Below, piece by piece: positions 16,291 through 25,265 of a DNA stretch of 58,310 bases (position 1 is the stretch's first letter; each line of letters opens with the position of its first letter). This stretch comes from RUG12783 sp946409545 (GTDB lineage Bacteria; Bacillota_I; Bacilli_A; RF39; UBA660), in NCBI GenBank assembly GCA_946409545.1, contig CAMJWT010000011.1, positions 1 to 58,310 on the forward strand, in the 5' to 3' direction. The position numbers and the translations under genes are program-made. A model generated the notes under the pieces. That model saw only the letters and a program-made list of their open reading frames with translations. It did no database searches and was not told the DNA's origin.

Positions 16291-17817
16291 ATGGATTTTA
16301 GAACATATATACAAAATGAAATAAGTAAATTAGATAATGGAACTATTTCTTTTCAAGAATTACTTAATGAATTATGTAATAAAATACAAAATGAGACTGG
16401 ACGTACTCTTGATGAAAATACAATAGCAAGTTTATCATCTTATTTATCGAAATATCAAAATAATGAAATTGGTGTTGATTCAGTAGTTTCATATTTACAA
16501 AATATTATTAATTCTAGTAATGTTCCATATTCACCAGGATTTGGTGGTAGAAAGCCAAGTGATAGCACGGATAGTCATGATGAAGAAGTTGTTGATGTCG
16601 ATGTTGATGTTGTTCTTGACGCATCAGAACAATATAGTGATGTTGAAAGTATCATATCTAGTACAGATATTGATGTTCCATCTTCCATTACACCTTACGC
16701 AGGAAAGATAAAAGAAACAGTTGCAAGTGGTAAAACTAAAAATCAAGAAACATTATCTACTTCTAAAGATTCATTAGTAAGTCTTCTTCAAACGGTCGAA
16801 GATCTTGATGAAGAAATTGTTAGTGGTAATTATGGTGATTTTGATTTTAATGATATATGGGCTCTTGCTTATAATAAGAAAACTGGTAGTCATTTAAAAG
16901 CTGCTGATATTGATTTCTTTAAGCAAAATAAAGATTGTATAGTTAATGGTAATGAAGTAACATTTACCAAAAATGGTAAAACTTATAAATATAATTTATC
17001 TACAAAATTATTAAGTGTTAATGGTGATAGTGTTAGAGTAGGTTTCTTTATACCTGATGGTACAAAAGAATATTCTAAATTAAATACATTCACATATTTT
17101 ATTGCAGATGGTTATGACAATCCAACAGGTTATCCTTCTAATTCTTTAGTTGTTAGATTCTTAAAAAGTGATGTTCAAAGTAGAGATAGTAGAGGTAATC
17201 ATAAATTTGGTAAACAAAAGATGGTTGCTGAGGCGACAAAATTTATGAATGGAGTTGCTAGAACAGATCTATCTAAATGTCAAAATATTATTGGTGGTGA
17301 TAGTTTATATGGTGCTGAATCATTAAAACTTGCTGCTAATAATGGTGATTTATATCAAACCGTTTATTGTGTTAATAATGCCGTTTTAGTAACTGGTAAA
17401 AATGCAATAAAAGGTGAAAAAGTTCAATTTAGTAGTATTGAAGAATTAAAAGGACTTGAAGGTAAAAATCTCTATTTTATTAGTGCAACAGGTGATCGAA
17501 ACTTTGATCATTGTGCTAAAAATGGTGGTGGATGGGTATCTTGTGGCTATAATGAAGGATATGTTTTCACAGGACTTGATTTAGTGGCTAAAAACTGTCC
17601 AAGTGCTAATATTTATTTAGTTTATAGTCAAAAAGGAAAACAAAGTATTAAAAACCATTATGCTAAACTGGATCGAAATTATTCTAATGTTCATTATTTA
17701 TCTGATAAGTGGAATCAGTTTGCTAAAAAAGATTATCAAACTCATACTGATGGTAATCGTATTATGCCAGAACTAGTTTCTGCTGCAGTTACAAGCTTTA
17801 ATGGATATAGTTTATAA
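16291..17817 (+). CDS. Candidate type VII effector with alpha/beta-hydrolase-like C-terminus
   Basis: This 508-residue protein has a helical N-terminus of about 85 residues, an Asp/Val-rich low-complexity linker (~95-125), a middle helical part and a C-terminal region (~230-508). The latter resembles an alpha/beta hydrolase: IIGGDSLYGAES (~338-349) has the form of a nucleophile elbow, ISATGDRNFDH (~398) could supply the acid, and THTDGNRIMPEL (~489) a terminal His. There is no signal peptide. It starts 5 nt after three small helical genes including a WXG100-like one, which suggests export as a lipase/esterase-type effector. The N-terminus is not a classic LXG domain. Function is inferred. Confidence 0.65.
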   Translation: MDFRTYIQNEISKLDNGTISFQELLNELCNKIQNETGRTLDENTIASLSSYLSKYQNNEIGVDSVVSYLQNIINSSNVPYSPGFGGRKPSDSTDSHDEEVVDVDVDVVLDASEQYSDVESIISSTDIDVPSSITPYAGKIKETVASGKTKNQETLSTSKDSLVSLLQTVEDLDEEIVSGNYGDFDFNDIWALAYNKKTGSHLKAADIDFFKQNKDCIVNGNEVTFTKNGKTYKYNLSTKLLSVNGDSVRVGFFIPDGTKEYSKLNTFTYFIADGYDNPTGYPSNSLVVRFLKSDVQSRDSRGNHKFGKQKMVAEATKFMNGVARTDLSKCQNIIGGDSLYGAESLKLAANNGDLYQTVYCVNNAVLVTGKNAIKGEKVQFSSIEELKGLEGKNLYFISATGDRNFDHCAKNGGGWVSCGYNEGYVFTGLDLVAKNCPSANIYLVYSQKGKQSIKNHYAKLDRNYSNVHYLSDKWNQFAKKDYQTHTDGNRIMPELVSAAVTSFNGYSL

Positions 17818-17878
17818 CTATGAACATAGTTGTTTACATGAATTGAAAAATATTATATATTTATAATAAGGAGAGTAT

Positions 17879-18565
17879 ATGAAGAATAAAAAAGTGGGAA
17901 GAGTCTTAATTACAATATTACAAATAATATCTTTTATTGGGTTAATAGTAGTTATATATTTCCTATATAAAGCTTATAGCGAAGAACAACGAATTGCTGA
18001 GGATAATTCTGAAATGCGGGTGTTTACTGAGCATAATGTTACAGAAGAAGGAATTAAAGTAACGGTTAATAAGAAAGATTTTGAAATAAAACATGAAGGA
18101 AATAGAACATTGATAAATGATCAAAAGATTGATTTTTATGCAATGAAAGTTTATGTTACAGATTCTTTATTAATTCTAAGTAGTGCAGGACAATATGGTG
18201 AAGCCTTACAATTCTATGATTCTGATTTAAATAATTTATATGATAGTAAAGAGATGCAATTCTCTGATATCGAATTAAAAGATGGTAAAATAACAGCTTC
18301 TGGTATTAATACTAGATATATGGCTTTAGATGGATATGTCGTTGATACTTTAAATATCGTGGCTTGTAGTGAAACAGTTACTAAAAAAATATCAAATTTT
18401 AAAAATACAATTCAAAAACATGAAAATGAAATTGTTGATGCAACATATACATTTGCTTATGATACAGAATTAATAATTGAAATAAATGATAGAAAAACCA
18501 TAGGTGACATTTTTAATGCTGAAATCGCTGATGATACAGATAAATATTGCGTTATTATAGAATAG
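17879..18565 (+). CDS. Membrane-anchored protein, paralog A (after effector)
   Basis: This 228-residue protein has one transmembrane segment (~8-30) and an outside beta-rich domain. It shares layout and sequence with the next product: a stretch ending DKYCVIIE here and DYCVIKS there, preceded by TIGDIFN/TFGDKYG, plus HENEIVDA versus YNDEIVEA. AAGGAGAG precedes the ATG. No family is recognised. Its place directly behind the effector-like gene would suit an immunity or anchoring role, which is only inference. Confidence 0.65.
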   Translation: MKNKKVGRVLITILQIISFIGLIVVIYFLYKAYSEEQRIAEDNSEMRVFTEHNVTEEGIKVTVNKKDFEIKHEGNRTLINDQKIDFYAMKVYVTDSLLILSSAGQYGEALQFYDSDLNNLYDSKEMQFSDIELKDGKITASGINTRYMALDGYVVDTLNIVACSETVTKKISNFKNTIQKHENEIVDATYTFAYDTELIIEINDRKTIGDIFNAEIADDTDKYCVIIE

Positions 18566-18577
18566 GATGGATTAAAA

Positions 18578-19321
18578 ATGGGAGAACTAGAAATAAAAAA
18601 GGATAAAAAAGAAAATGATATTTTAAGAAAATATCGTTGGATGAAAGCAATTATTATTATTCTCTTGTTTGTTATTGTTTTATTAATAGTGACATTTATA
18701 TGTTTCTTTAAACTACAAAATAAATGTAAAGAAGTTGAACCTGAAGATATTCCAACGGATGTAATAAATGATTTTGGAACTAGGTTAGACGAATTCACTA
18801 TTGATAAAGATGAAGTAAAAAAAGTCAAAGTTAATGGTTTCTTTATAACAATTGAAAATAGACAAGATGGTGTTTATATAAATAATCGTAAAATTAATTT
18901 TATGTATGCTTCTGGTGGTTATGTATTAGATAAGTTTTTAATACTATATACATCTTATAATTTAGGTAATAATTTAATCTTTATTGATTATGCATTAAAT
19001 GAGGTTTCTGTTGAAGATAATGAATTATTATATTCAGATATTAGATTAGATGGTGGTAAATTAGTTGCTAAAGTTTCTAAATATGATAGTCGAGAATCTT
19101 GTAAATTATTTGATGAACTTGAAATATGTAAATGTACTAATGGTGGTGAACCATTTACTAATTATCAAGATTCATTTGAAGATTATAATGATGAAATAGT
19201 AGAAGCAGAAATAAAACTTATTTATAAAGAACAAAAAATTATTTTTGAATATCTGAATAAGGTAACATTTGGTGATAAATATGGTAATAATCCTCAAGAT
19301 TATTGCGTCATTAAATCATAG
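18578..19321 (+). CDS. Membrane-anchored protein, paralog B
   Basis: This 247-residue protein has a charged N-terminus, one membrane segment (AIIIILLFVIVLLIVTFICFF, here ~27-47) and an outside domain related to the 17879 product: VNGFFITIENRQDGVYINNRKINF matches VNKKDFEIKHEGNRTLINDQKIDF when aligned in short pieces. It contains a short Cys pair (CKCTNG). It starts 12 nt after the previous stop, so the two are co-transcribed duplicates. Confidence 0.65.
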   Translation: MGELEIKKDKKENDILRKYRWMKAIIIILLFVIVLLIVTFICFFKLQNKCKEVEPEDIPTDVINDFGTRLDEFTIDKDEVKKVKVNGFFITIENRQDGVYINNRKINFMYASGGYVLDKFLILYTSYNLGNNLIFIDYALNEVSVEDNELLYSDIRLDGGKLVAKVSKYDSRESCKLFDELEICKCTNGGEPFTNYQDSFEDYNDEIVEAEIKLIYKEQKIIFEYLNKVTFGDKYGNNPQDYCVIKS

Positions 19322-19327
19322 TAATAG

Positions 19328-19356
19328 TTGCATTTATGATGAAGTTATGTTATAGT
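19328..19356 (+). promoter_or_regulatory. Promoter of the T-box valS operon
   Basis: TTGCAT (19328-19333), 17-bp spacer ending in TGT, TATAGT (19351-19356). The predicted start is near 19363. Confidence 0.7.
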
Positions 19357-19362
19357 ACATGT

Positions 19363-19578
19363 AAATCTTGTGATTAAGAGGAGTAAGTTATGGCTTCTTA
19401 AAGAGAGGGAAACATTAGGTGTAAGTTTTCTAGAAAGTATAACTGAAGGTAGCTTATGAAGAGTGTATTTAAGTAAATAGAATACAATGTTTATCGCATT
19501 AAGATAATTAAGGATATAAAATCTATCGAAGTAGGATGGTACCGTGTTAAATCACTCCTACATTGATAGATTTTTTTT
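19363..19578 (+). ncRNA. T-box leader, valine-specific
   Basis: The leader contains AAAGAGAGGGAAAC in the upper stem I region and the T-box-like AGGATGGTACCGTG (19532-19545; the family form is AGGGTGGNACCGCG). The terminator that follows has the arms AAATCTATCGAAGTAGGA and TCCTACATTGATAGATT, then T8. In the stem I specifier position, flanked by GAAG and GCTTAT, the triplet is GTA (19449-19451), a valine codon. This agrees with valS as second gene of the operon. Uncharged tRNA-Val is expected to stabilise the antiterminator. Confidence 0.9.
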
Positions 19579-19591
19579 ATTTAGGTGGGTT

Positions 19592-20332
19592 ATGGATAAT
19601 TATTTAGAAATCTTTAAAAATTATATTGATGAAAATTATGATTTAGATGATCCTTTAATTAAATTAAAGTATTATCACACACTACGGGTGGTAAAACTAA
19701 TGGAAGATTTAGTTAATCGTTTAGAATTATCTAATGATGAGAAGAGACTAGCAATCTTTATCGCTCTTTTTCATGATTTAGGAAGATTTTATGAAGCCAA
19801 AATAAATAAACAATTTAGTAATGTTAAATTTGATCATGCTAGCTTTAGTAATGTTATTTTGTTTTATGAAGGATTTATTAAAAACTTTCCCATCAAAGAA
19901 GAAGAATATGAAATAGTTAAAAAAGCTATTTATTATCATAATAAATATGATATTGGTAATGAATTAACACCAACGGAAAAATTATTTGCAATGTTAATTC
20001 GTGATGTTGATAAGATTGATATTTTAAAAGTCGTCTCTACATATAATCTAGAATTTAATAAAATACCAACTAAAAAGGTATTAGATAACTATTACAATCG
20101 TGAATTAATAGATGTTCATGATATTCATAGTATAAGTGATCGAATAGTTTTATATTTATCATTTTATTATCAATTATATATTCCCGAATCTAAAGATATC
20201 TTAGATGAAAAAGAATATATGGATGATTTTATATCTAGTGTAAAACTTAATGAAGATGATGAAATAAATCAATATTTTTATAATTTAATAAGTAATTATC
20301 AAGACGATAATTTAGAAAGAAAGAAGAGGTAA
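19592..20332 (+). CDS. HD-domain phosphohydrolase
   Basis: This 246-residue protein has the HD superfamily pattern: YYHTLRVVKLM with the first His, FHDLGRF with the HD pair, FDHASFS, KAIYYHNKY, and a final Asp in RDVDKIDIL. Such proteins are metal-dependent phosphohydrolases acting on nucleotides or related metabolites; the substrate here is unknown. The ATG at 19592 follows AGGTGGG after the T-box terminator, so the gene is first in the valine-responsive operon. The overlap-like spacing to valS (3 nt) indicates co-translation. Confidence 0.8.
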   Translation: MDNYLEIFKNYIDENYDLDDPLIKLKYYHTLRVVKLMEDLVNRLELSNDEKRLAIFIALFHDLGRFYEAKINKQFSNVKFDHASFSNVILFYEGFIKNFPIKEEEYEIVKKAIYYHNKYDIGNELTPTEKLFAMLIRDVDKIDILKVVSTYNLEFNKIPTKKVLDNYYNRELIDVHDIHSISDRIVLYLSFYYQLYIPESKDILDEKEYMDDFISSVKLNEDDEINQYFYNLISNYQDDNLERKKR

Positions 20333-20335
20333 TTT

Positions 20336-22873
20336 ATGGAAGAGTTAGAAAAAAAATATAATCATAGTGAAGTAGAAAAAGGTAAGTATCAAAAATGGTT
20401 AGATAAAGATTATTTTAAATGCCAAGAAAACAGTAAAAAGAAACCATTTTGTATTGTATTACCACCACCAAATGTTACAGGTGTATTACATTTAGGACAT
20501 GCTTGGGATGTTGCACTACAAGATATCATTATTCGTTATAAGAAAATGGAAGGCTTTGATACATTATGGCTACCAGGTATGGACCATGCGGCTATTGCAA
20601 CGGAAGCAAAAGTTGTTAAAAGACTTAAAGATCAAGGTATTAATAAATATGAATACGGAAGAGAAAAGTTTATTGAATCTTGTTGGGATTGGACCCATGA
20701 ACATGGTGACATTATAAGAAAACAATGGGCTATTTTAGGAGTTAGTTTAGATTACACAAAAGAAAGATTTACTCTAGATGATGGACTATCAGAAGCCGTA
20801 AGAAAAGTATTCGTTGATTATTACAATGAAGGACTTATTTATCGTGGTGAAAAAATAATTAACTGGGATCCAGTTGCTCAAACAGCCTTATCTAATGAAG
20901 AAGTTATTTATAAAGAAGAAAAGAGTGCGTTTTATCACTTAAAATATAAATTAGAAGATAGTGATGAATATTTAGATGTTGCAACAACAAGACCAGAAAC
21001 ATTATTTGGTGATACTGCAGTTGCTGTTAATGAAGCTGATAAAAGATATAAAAAGTTTGTTGGTAAAAATGTTATATTACCATTAGTTAATAAACCTATT
21101 CCAGTTATCACCGATGAACATGCAGATATGGAAAAAGGAACAGGTTGTGTTAAAATTACGCCAGCTCATGATCCTAACGACTTTGAAGTAGGAAATCGTC
21201 ATAATCTAGAACGTATCGTTATTATGAATGATGATGCGACAATGAACTCTAATGTTCCTAAGAAATACCAAGGAATGACAAGAGAAGAATGTCGTGAAGA
21301 AACACTTAAAGATCTTGAAAAAGAAGGACTATTACTTTCAGTTGAACCACTTGTTCATGAAGTAGGTCATAGTGAAAGAACAGGTGTTATGGTAGAACCA
21401 ATGATTAAAAAACAATGGTTTGTTAAAATGAGACCACTTGCGGATCACGTTCTTGAAGTTCAAAAGAAGAAAGATCTTAAAGTTAACTTTGTTCCAAGTC
21501 GTTATGAAAAAACAATGAATCACTGGATGGAAATAACTTATGACTGGTGTATAAGTAGACAACTTTGGTGGGGTCATAGAATCCCTGCATGGTATAAGGG
21601 GGATGAAATCTACGTAGGTATGGAAGCTCCTAAAGGTGAAGGTTGGGAACAAGATCCTGATGTACTTGATACGTGGTTTAGTAGTGCTTTATGGCCATTT
21701 GCAACCTTAGGTTGGCCAAAGAATACGAAGTTACTTCGTAGATATTATCCAAATAGTGTACTTGCAACAGGTTATGATATTATTCCATTCTGGGTAAATA
21801 GAATGACTTTCCAAGGAGAAAAATTATTAGGTGAACGTCCATTTGAAGATTGTTTAATTCATGGTTTAATTCGTGATAAAGAAGGACGTAAATTTAGTAA
21901 GAGTTTAGGTAATGGTATTGATCCATTCGATATGGTTAATTTATATGGAGCCGATGCTCTACGTTATTATCTTGCAACGGATGTAGCTCCTGGTACTGAT
22001 ATGCGTTTCGATGAAGAAAAGATTAAATCAACATGGAATTATATTAATAAGATATGGAATGCATCAAGATTTGTATTATCAAATATTAGTGATTTATCTG
22101 AGATTGATTTATCTAATTTAAAAAATGAAGATAAATGGATTTTAACTAAATTTAATAAATGTGTTCATGAAACAAAGAAATTTATGGATAAATATGAATT
22201 TAATAATGCAGGTGCTACTATCTATGATTTTGTATGGAGTAGTTTCTGTGATAATTATATTGAAATGGCTAAATATTCTATTGATACTGAAAGTACAAAA
22301 TCAACACTATGTTATGTATTAACAGGAATCTTATCAATGTTACAACCATTTATGCCATATGTAACTGATGAAATCTATTCTAAGTTACCAGTAAAAGAAT
22401 ATGAAGATTTAATGATTGCAAATTATCCAAAATATAATAAAAAACAAATCTTTGAAGATGCTGAAAAAGCCGTTGATGACCAAATTGAATTTATTAAAAA
22501 CTTTAGAAATGTTAAAGCAGAGAATAATATTACTAAAGAAGCTAAAATTATGTTTGATACTGATGATGATAATGATTTAATCGTTAAAATGTTAAAGATT
22601 GAAGGTAATATTGTTAAAGAACCTCTTGGTATAAAAGCATACAAGGTATTCTCTAATCGTGTTAAAGCCCAAATTTTCTTTGAAAAAGTAGAAACAGAAC
22701 TTGAAAAGAAAGCTAAAGAAACCCAAATTAATTTATTAAAAGCTTCTATTGCAAGACGTGAAAAATTACTTTCAAATGAAAATTATGTTAATAAAGCTCC
22801 AGCTAATATAGTTGAACTTGATAGACAAAAATTAGAAGAAGAGAAGAAGAAGTTAGAAGAATTATTAAAATAA
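20336..22873 (+). CDS. valS: Valyl-tRNA synthetase
   Basis: This 845-residue class I synthetase charges tRNA-Val. The HIGH-type motif lies in PPPNVTGVLHLGHAWD (~42-57), WLPGMDHAAIATE follows, and the KMSKS-type loop is KFSKSLGNGIDP (~519). An editing CP1 domain is present between them (TTRPETLFGDTAVAVN, CVKITPAHDPNDFEVG). A C-terminal coiled-coil arm (~770-845) is typical of ValRS. Length is slightly below the family's usual ~880. It is expressed from the valine T-box leader behind the HD gene. Confidence 0.97.
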   Translation: MEELEKKYNHSEVEKGKYQKWLDKDYFKCQENSKKKPFCIVLPPPNVTGVLHLGHAWDVALQDIIIRYKKMEGFDTLWLPGMDHAAIATEAKVVKRLKDQGINKYEYGREKFIESCWDWTHEHGDIIRKQWAILGVSLDYTKERFTLDDGLSEAVRKVFVDYYNEGLIYRGEKIINWDPVAQTALSNEEVIYKEEKSAFYHLKYKLEDSDEYLDVATTRPETLFGDTAVAVNEADKRYKKFVGKNVILPLVNKPIPVITDEHADMEKGTGCVKITPAHDPNDFEVGNRHNLERIVIMNDDATMNSNVPKKYQGMTREECREETLKDLEKEGLLLSVEPLVHEVGHSERTGVMVEPMIKKQWFVKMRPLADHVLEVQKKKDLKVNFVPSRYEKTMNHWMEITYDWCISRQLWWGHRIPAWYKGDEIYVGMEAPKGEGWEQDPDVLDTWFSSALWPFATLGWPKNTKLLRRYYPNSVLATGYDIIPFWVNRMTFQGEKLLGERPFEDCLIHGLIRDKEGRKFSKSLGNGIDPFDMVNLYGADALRYYLATDVAPGTDMRFDEEKIKSTWNYINKIWNASRFVLSNISDLSEIDLSNLKNEDKWILTKFNKCVHETKKFMDKYEFNNAGATIYDFVWSSFCDNYIEMAKYSIDTESTKSTLCYVLTGILSMLQPFMPYVTDEIYSKLPVKEYEDLMIANYPKYNKKQIFEDAEKAVDDQIEFIKNFRNVKAENNITKEAKIMFDTDDDNDLIVKMLKIEGNIVKEPLGIKAYKVFSNRVKAQIFFEKVETELEKKAKETQINLLKASIARREKLLSNENYVNKAPANIVELDRQKLEEEKKKLEELLK

Positions 22874-22882
22874 GAGGAACTT

Positions 22883-24058
22883 ATGGTTAAGTTAAACATT
22901 TTATTACAAGAAGATAATATTAATAGTTTTACTAATGTTACCAAAAGAGTTAATGATTATAAGAAAAACCACCCTAAGGGCAATATTTTGTCCTTAGGAG
23001 TTGGTGATGTATCAAAACCAATTATTAAACCTGTAACTTTAAAGATGAAAGAAGCAGTTGATGAATTATCTGATATAAAAACTTTTCATGGATATGGTGC
23101 AAGTTATGGTTATGATTTCTTAAAAAATGTTATTTTAGAAAATGAATATAAAGACTTTCATTTTAGTAATGATGAAATTTATATATCAAATGGAACAAAG
23201 ACAGATACGACAAGTATTTTAGAATTATTTGATATAAATTCCAAAATATGTGTTAGTAATCCTATTTATCCAATTTATAAAGATGGTGCTAAAGCATTAA
23301 ATCGAAAGATAACTTTTCTTGATGGCTTAGAAGAAAATAATTTTATACCGGATATTCCCAAGGAACACTTTGATATAATTTATATTTGTTCACCAAATAA
23401 TCCAACAGGAACTTGTTATACTTATGATGATTTAACAAAATGGGTTAATTATGCAATAGAGAATAATGCGGTTATTTTATATGATAATGTATATAACTCT
23501 TTTATTGAATCAAGTGATGTTCCTAAAAGTATTTATGAGATACCGGGTTCTAAAAATGTTGCTATTGAATTTCGTAGTTTTAGTAAATGTGCTAGTTTTA
23601 CTGGTGTTAGATGCTCTTATTACATTATTCCTAATGAAATATGTGATAATATCAATGAAATATGGAAAATAAGAACTATTAATCGTTTTAATGGTGCTGA
23701 TTATATTGCTCAACTTGGAGCCAGTGAAGTATATACTAAAAAATCTCAAGAAATAATTAAAAATAATATTCTATATTATAAAGAAAATAGTAAAATATTA
23801 AGAGAGTTCTTTAGTTCTTATGGTTTTACTATTTATGGTGGTGTTGATGCTCCATTTTTATGGGTTAAAATAAAGAATGGCATGACATCATGGGATTATT
23901 TTGATTATTTTTTAAATGAATTTGAAGTCATTATTATTCCAGGTATTATTTTTGGATCTAATGGTGATAATTACTTCCGTGTTTCTGCTTTAGCAAGTAG
24001 AGATACAATTATGAAAGTAATTGAAAGGATAAAAGAAAGTGGCAAAGAAATTAAATAA
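22883..24058 (+). CDS. dapL: LL-diaminopimelate aminotransferase-like enzyme
   Basis: This 391-residue fold-type I PLP enzyme has NILSLGVGDVSKPIIKP, TFHGYGASYGYDFLK, SNGTKTDTT, CSPNNPTGT and the PLP-lysine segment EFRSFSKCASFTGVRCS. These words match DapL, which makes LL-DAP from tetrahydrodipicolinate, better than generic aspartate aminotransferases. The SFSK lysine and the Arg of FRVSAL are present. It starts 9 nt after valS, inside the T-box operon. Another aminotransferase specificity, for example for branched-chain amino acids, cannot be excluded and would suit the valine control. Confidence 0.75.
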   Translation: MVKLNILLQEDNINSFTNVTKRVNDYKKNHPKGNILSLGVGDVSKPIIKPVTLKMKEAVDELSDIKTFHGYGASYGYDFLKNVILENEYKDFHFSNDEIYISNGTKTDTTSILELFDINSKICVSNPIYPIYKDGAKALNRKITFLDGLEENNFIPDIPKEHFDIIYICSPNNPTGTCYTYDDLTKWVNYAIENNAVILYDNVYNSFIESSDVPKSIYEIPGSKNVAIEFRSFSKCASFTGVRCSYYIIPNEICDNINEIWKIRTINRFNGADYIAQLGASEVYTKKSQEIIKNNILYYKENSKILREFFSSYGFTIYGGVDAPFLWVKIKNGMTSWDYFDYFLNEFEVIIIPGIIFGSNGDNYFRVSALASRDTIMKVIERIKESGKEIK

Positions 24059-25226
24059 CATTTTTATTATTGGTAGCATCATCTTAGCAATAATCTTTGG
24101 TTTATATCTACCTAAAGTAGTTGATAATATTGCGTTTATGGGAACTATTTATATTAACTTATTAAAGTTTATGATTATTCCAATAATTTTTACAAGTATT
24201 ATGATATCAATATATCAATCACTTGGTAAAAGAAATAAATTTATCTTAAAAACAGTATTACTTTTTATTGTTATGTTTATTGTTACCTTTTTGATAACAT
24301 CACACATTGTAACTTTATTAGCTCCAGGTAAAGGATTTACTTATAAAATTATTGAATGGACGGGAGAGACAACAAAACTTAATTTTCAAGATATTATCGT
24401 TAATTTATTCCCATCTTCAATTGGTGCTTTACTTGTAAATAATTCTTTATTTGCAACCATTATTTTTGCCATTTTCTTTGGTATTGCAACAAAAAAAGTA
24501 AATGATGGTAAAAAGATAATTGATTTAATGGAAATTATTAGAAATACATTATATAAGATTCTAGAATATATTATGTATTTAACACCACTTGCAATAATTA
24601 GTTTATTAGGTGGTGCTATAAGTAAGTATGGAAATATTATTTTTGATATTGGTTTTAAATATATAGGAATGGCTTATTTATGTTCAATTGTAACCATCAT
24701 TATTGTAATGATTTTACCAGCTTGGTTAATAGGTAAAGTAAGTCCTATAAAATATATTAAAAACAATTTAAAAGTATGGTTAATGACAATTACAACTTGT
24801 TCAAGTGTTGCAACGCTTCCAACAACTATTAAAACTTGTGAAGAAAAATTCAATATTTCCAAAGATGTTACATCATTAACAGTACCTCTTGGAACAACGA
24901 TACATATGTGTGGTGGAGCTGTATCTTTTGCGCTTTTATCAATTTTCTGTATGCAACTATTTAATGTAGATATTACTTTTTCTAAATATTTATTAATGAT
25001 TTTTATGGCCTTAATAATTAATATGTCAGCACCTGGTATTCCAAGTGGAGGAATTGTAATTGGGGCTACATATTTAGAATTATTAGGTTTACCATTAACA
25101 TTTATTGGATTTTATAGTAGTATTTATAAATTGCTTGATATGGCTTATACAACTCTTAACGTAACAGGTGATGTAACCGCTAATATCATAATGAATAAAG
25201 TATATAATAAAAAATTAAAGTCTTAA
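24039..25226 (+). CDS. Dicarboxylate/amino acid:cation symporter (DAACS/SDF family)
   Basis: This 395-residue membrane protein has about eight transmembrane segments, a TTCSSVATLPTTIKTCE stretch matching the first re-entrant loop signature (SSxATLP), LTVPLGTTIHMCGGA, and MSAPGIPSGGIVIGATYLE for the second loop. These are hallmarks of GltP/GltPh-type sodium or proton symporters for glutamate, aspartate, serine or dicarboxylates. It starts with GTG and overlaps dapL by 20 bp, so it is the last gene of the T-box operon. Substrate is inferred only to family level. Confidence 0.88.
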   Translation: MAKKLNNIFIIGSIILAIIFGLYLPKVVDNIAFMGTIYINLLKFMIIPIIFTSIMISIYQSLGKRNKFILKTVLLFIVMFIVTFLITSHIVTLLAPGKGFTYKIIEWTGETTKLNFQDIIVNLFPSSIGALLVNNSLFATIIFAIFFGIATKKVNDGKKIIDLMEIIRNTLYKILEYIMYLTPLAIISLLGGAISKYGNIIFDIGFKYIGMAYLCSIVTIIIVMILPAWLIGKVSPIKYIKNNLKVWLMTITTCSSVATLPTTIKTCEEKFNISKDVTSLTVPLGTTIHMCGGAVSFALLSIFCMQLFNVDITFSKYLLMIFMALIINMSAPGIPSGGIVIGATYLELLGLPLTFIGFYSSIYKLLDMAYTTLNVTGDVTANIIMNKVYNKKLKS

Positions 25227-25240
25227 CTTTAATTTTTTTT
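25212..25240 (+). terminator. Terminator of the T-box operon
   Basis: AAATTAAAGT-CTTA-ACTTTAATTT, a perfect 10-bp stem followed by T; the TAA stop is at the loop. Confidence 0.85.
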
Positions 25241-25265
25241 GTGTTACAATAATTTTGGAGAAAAT

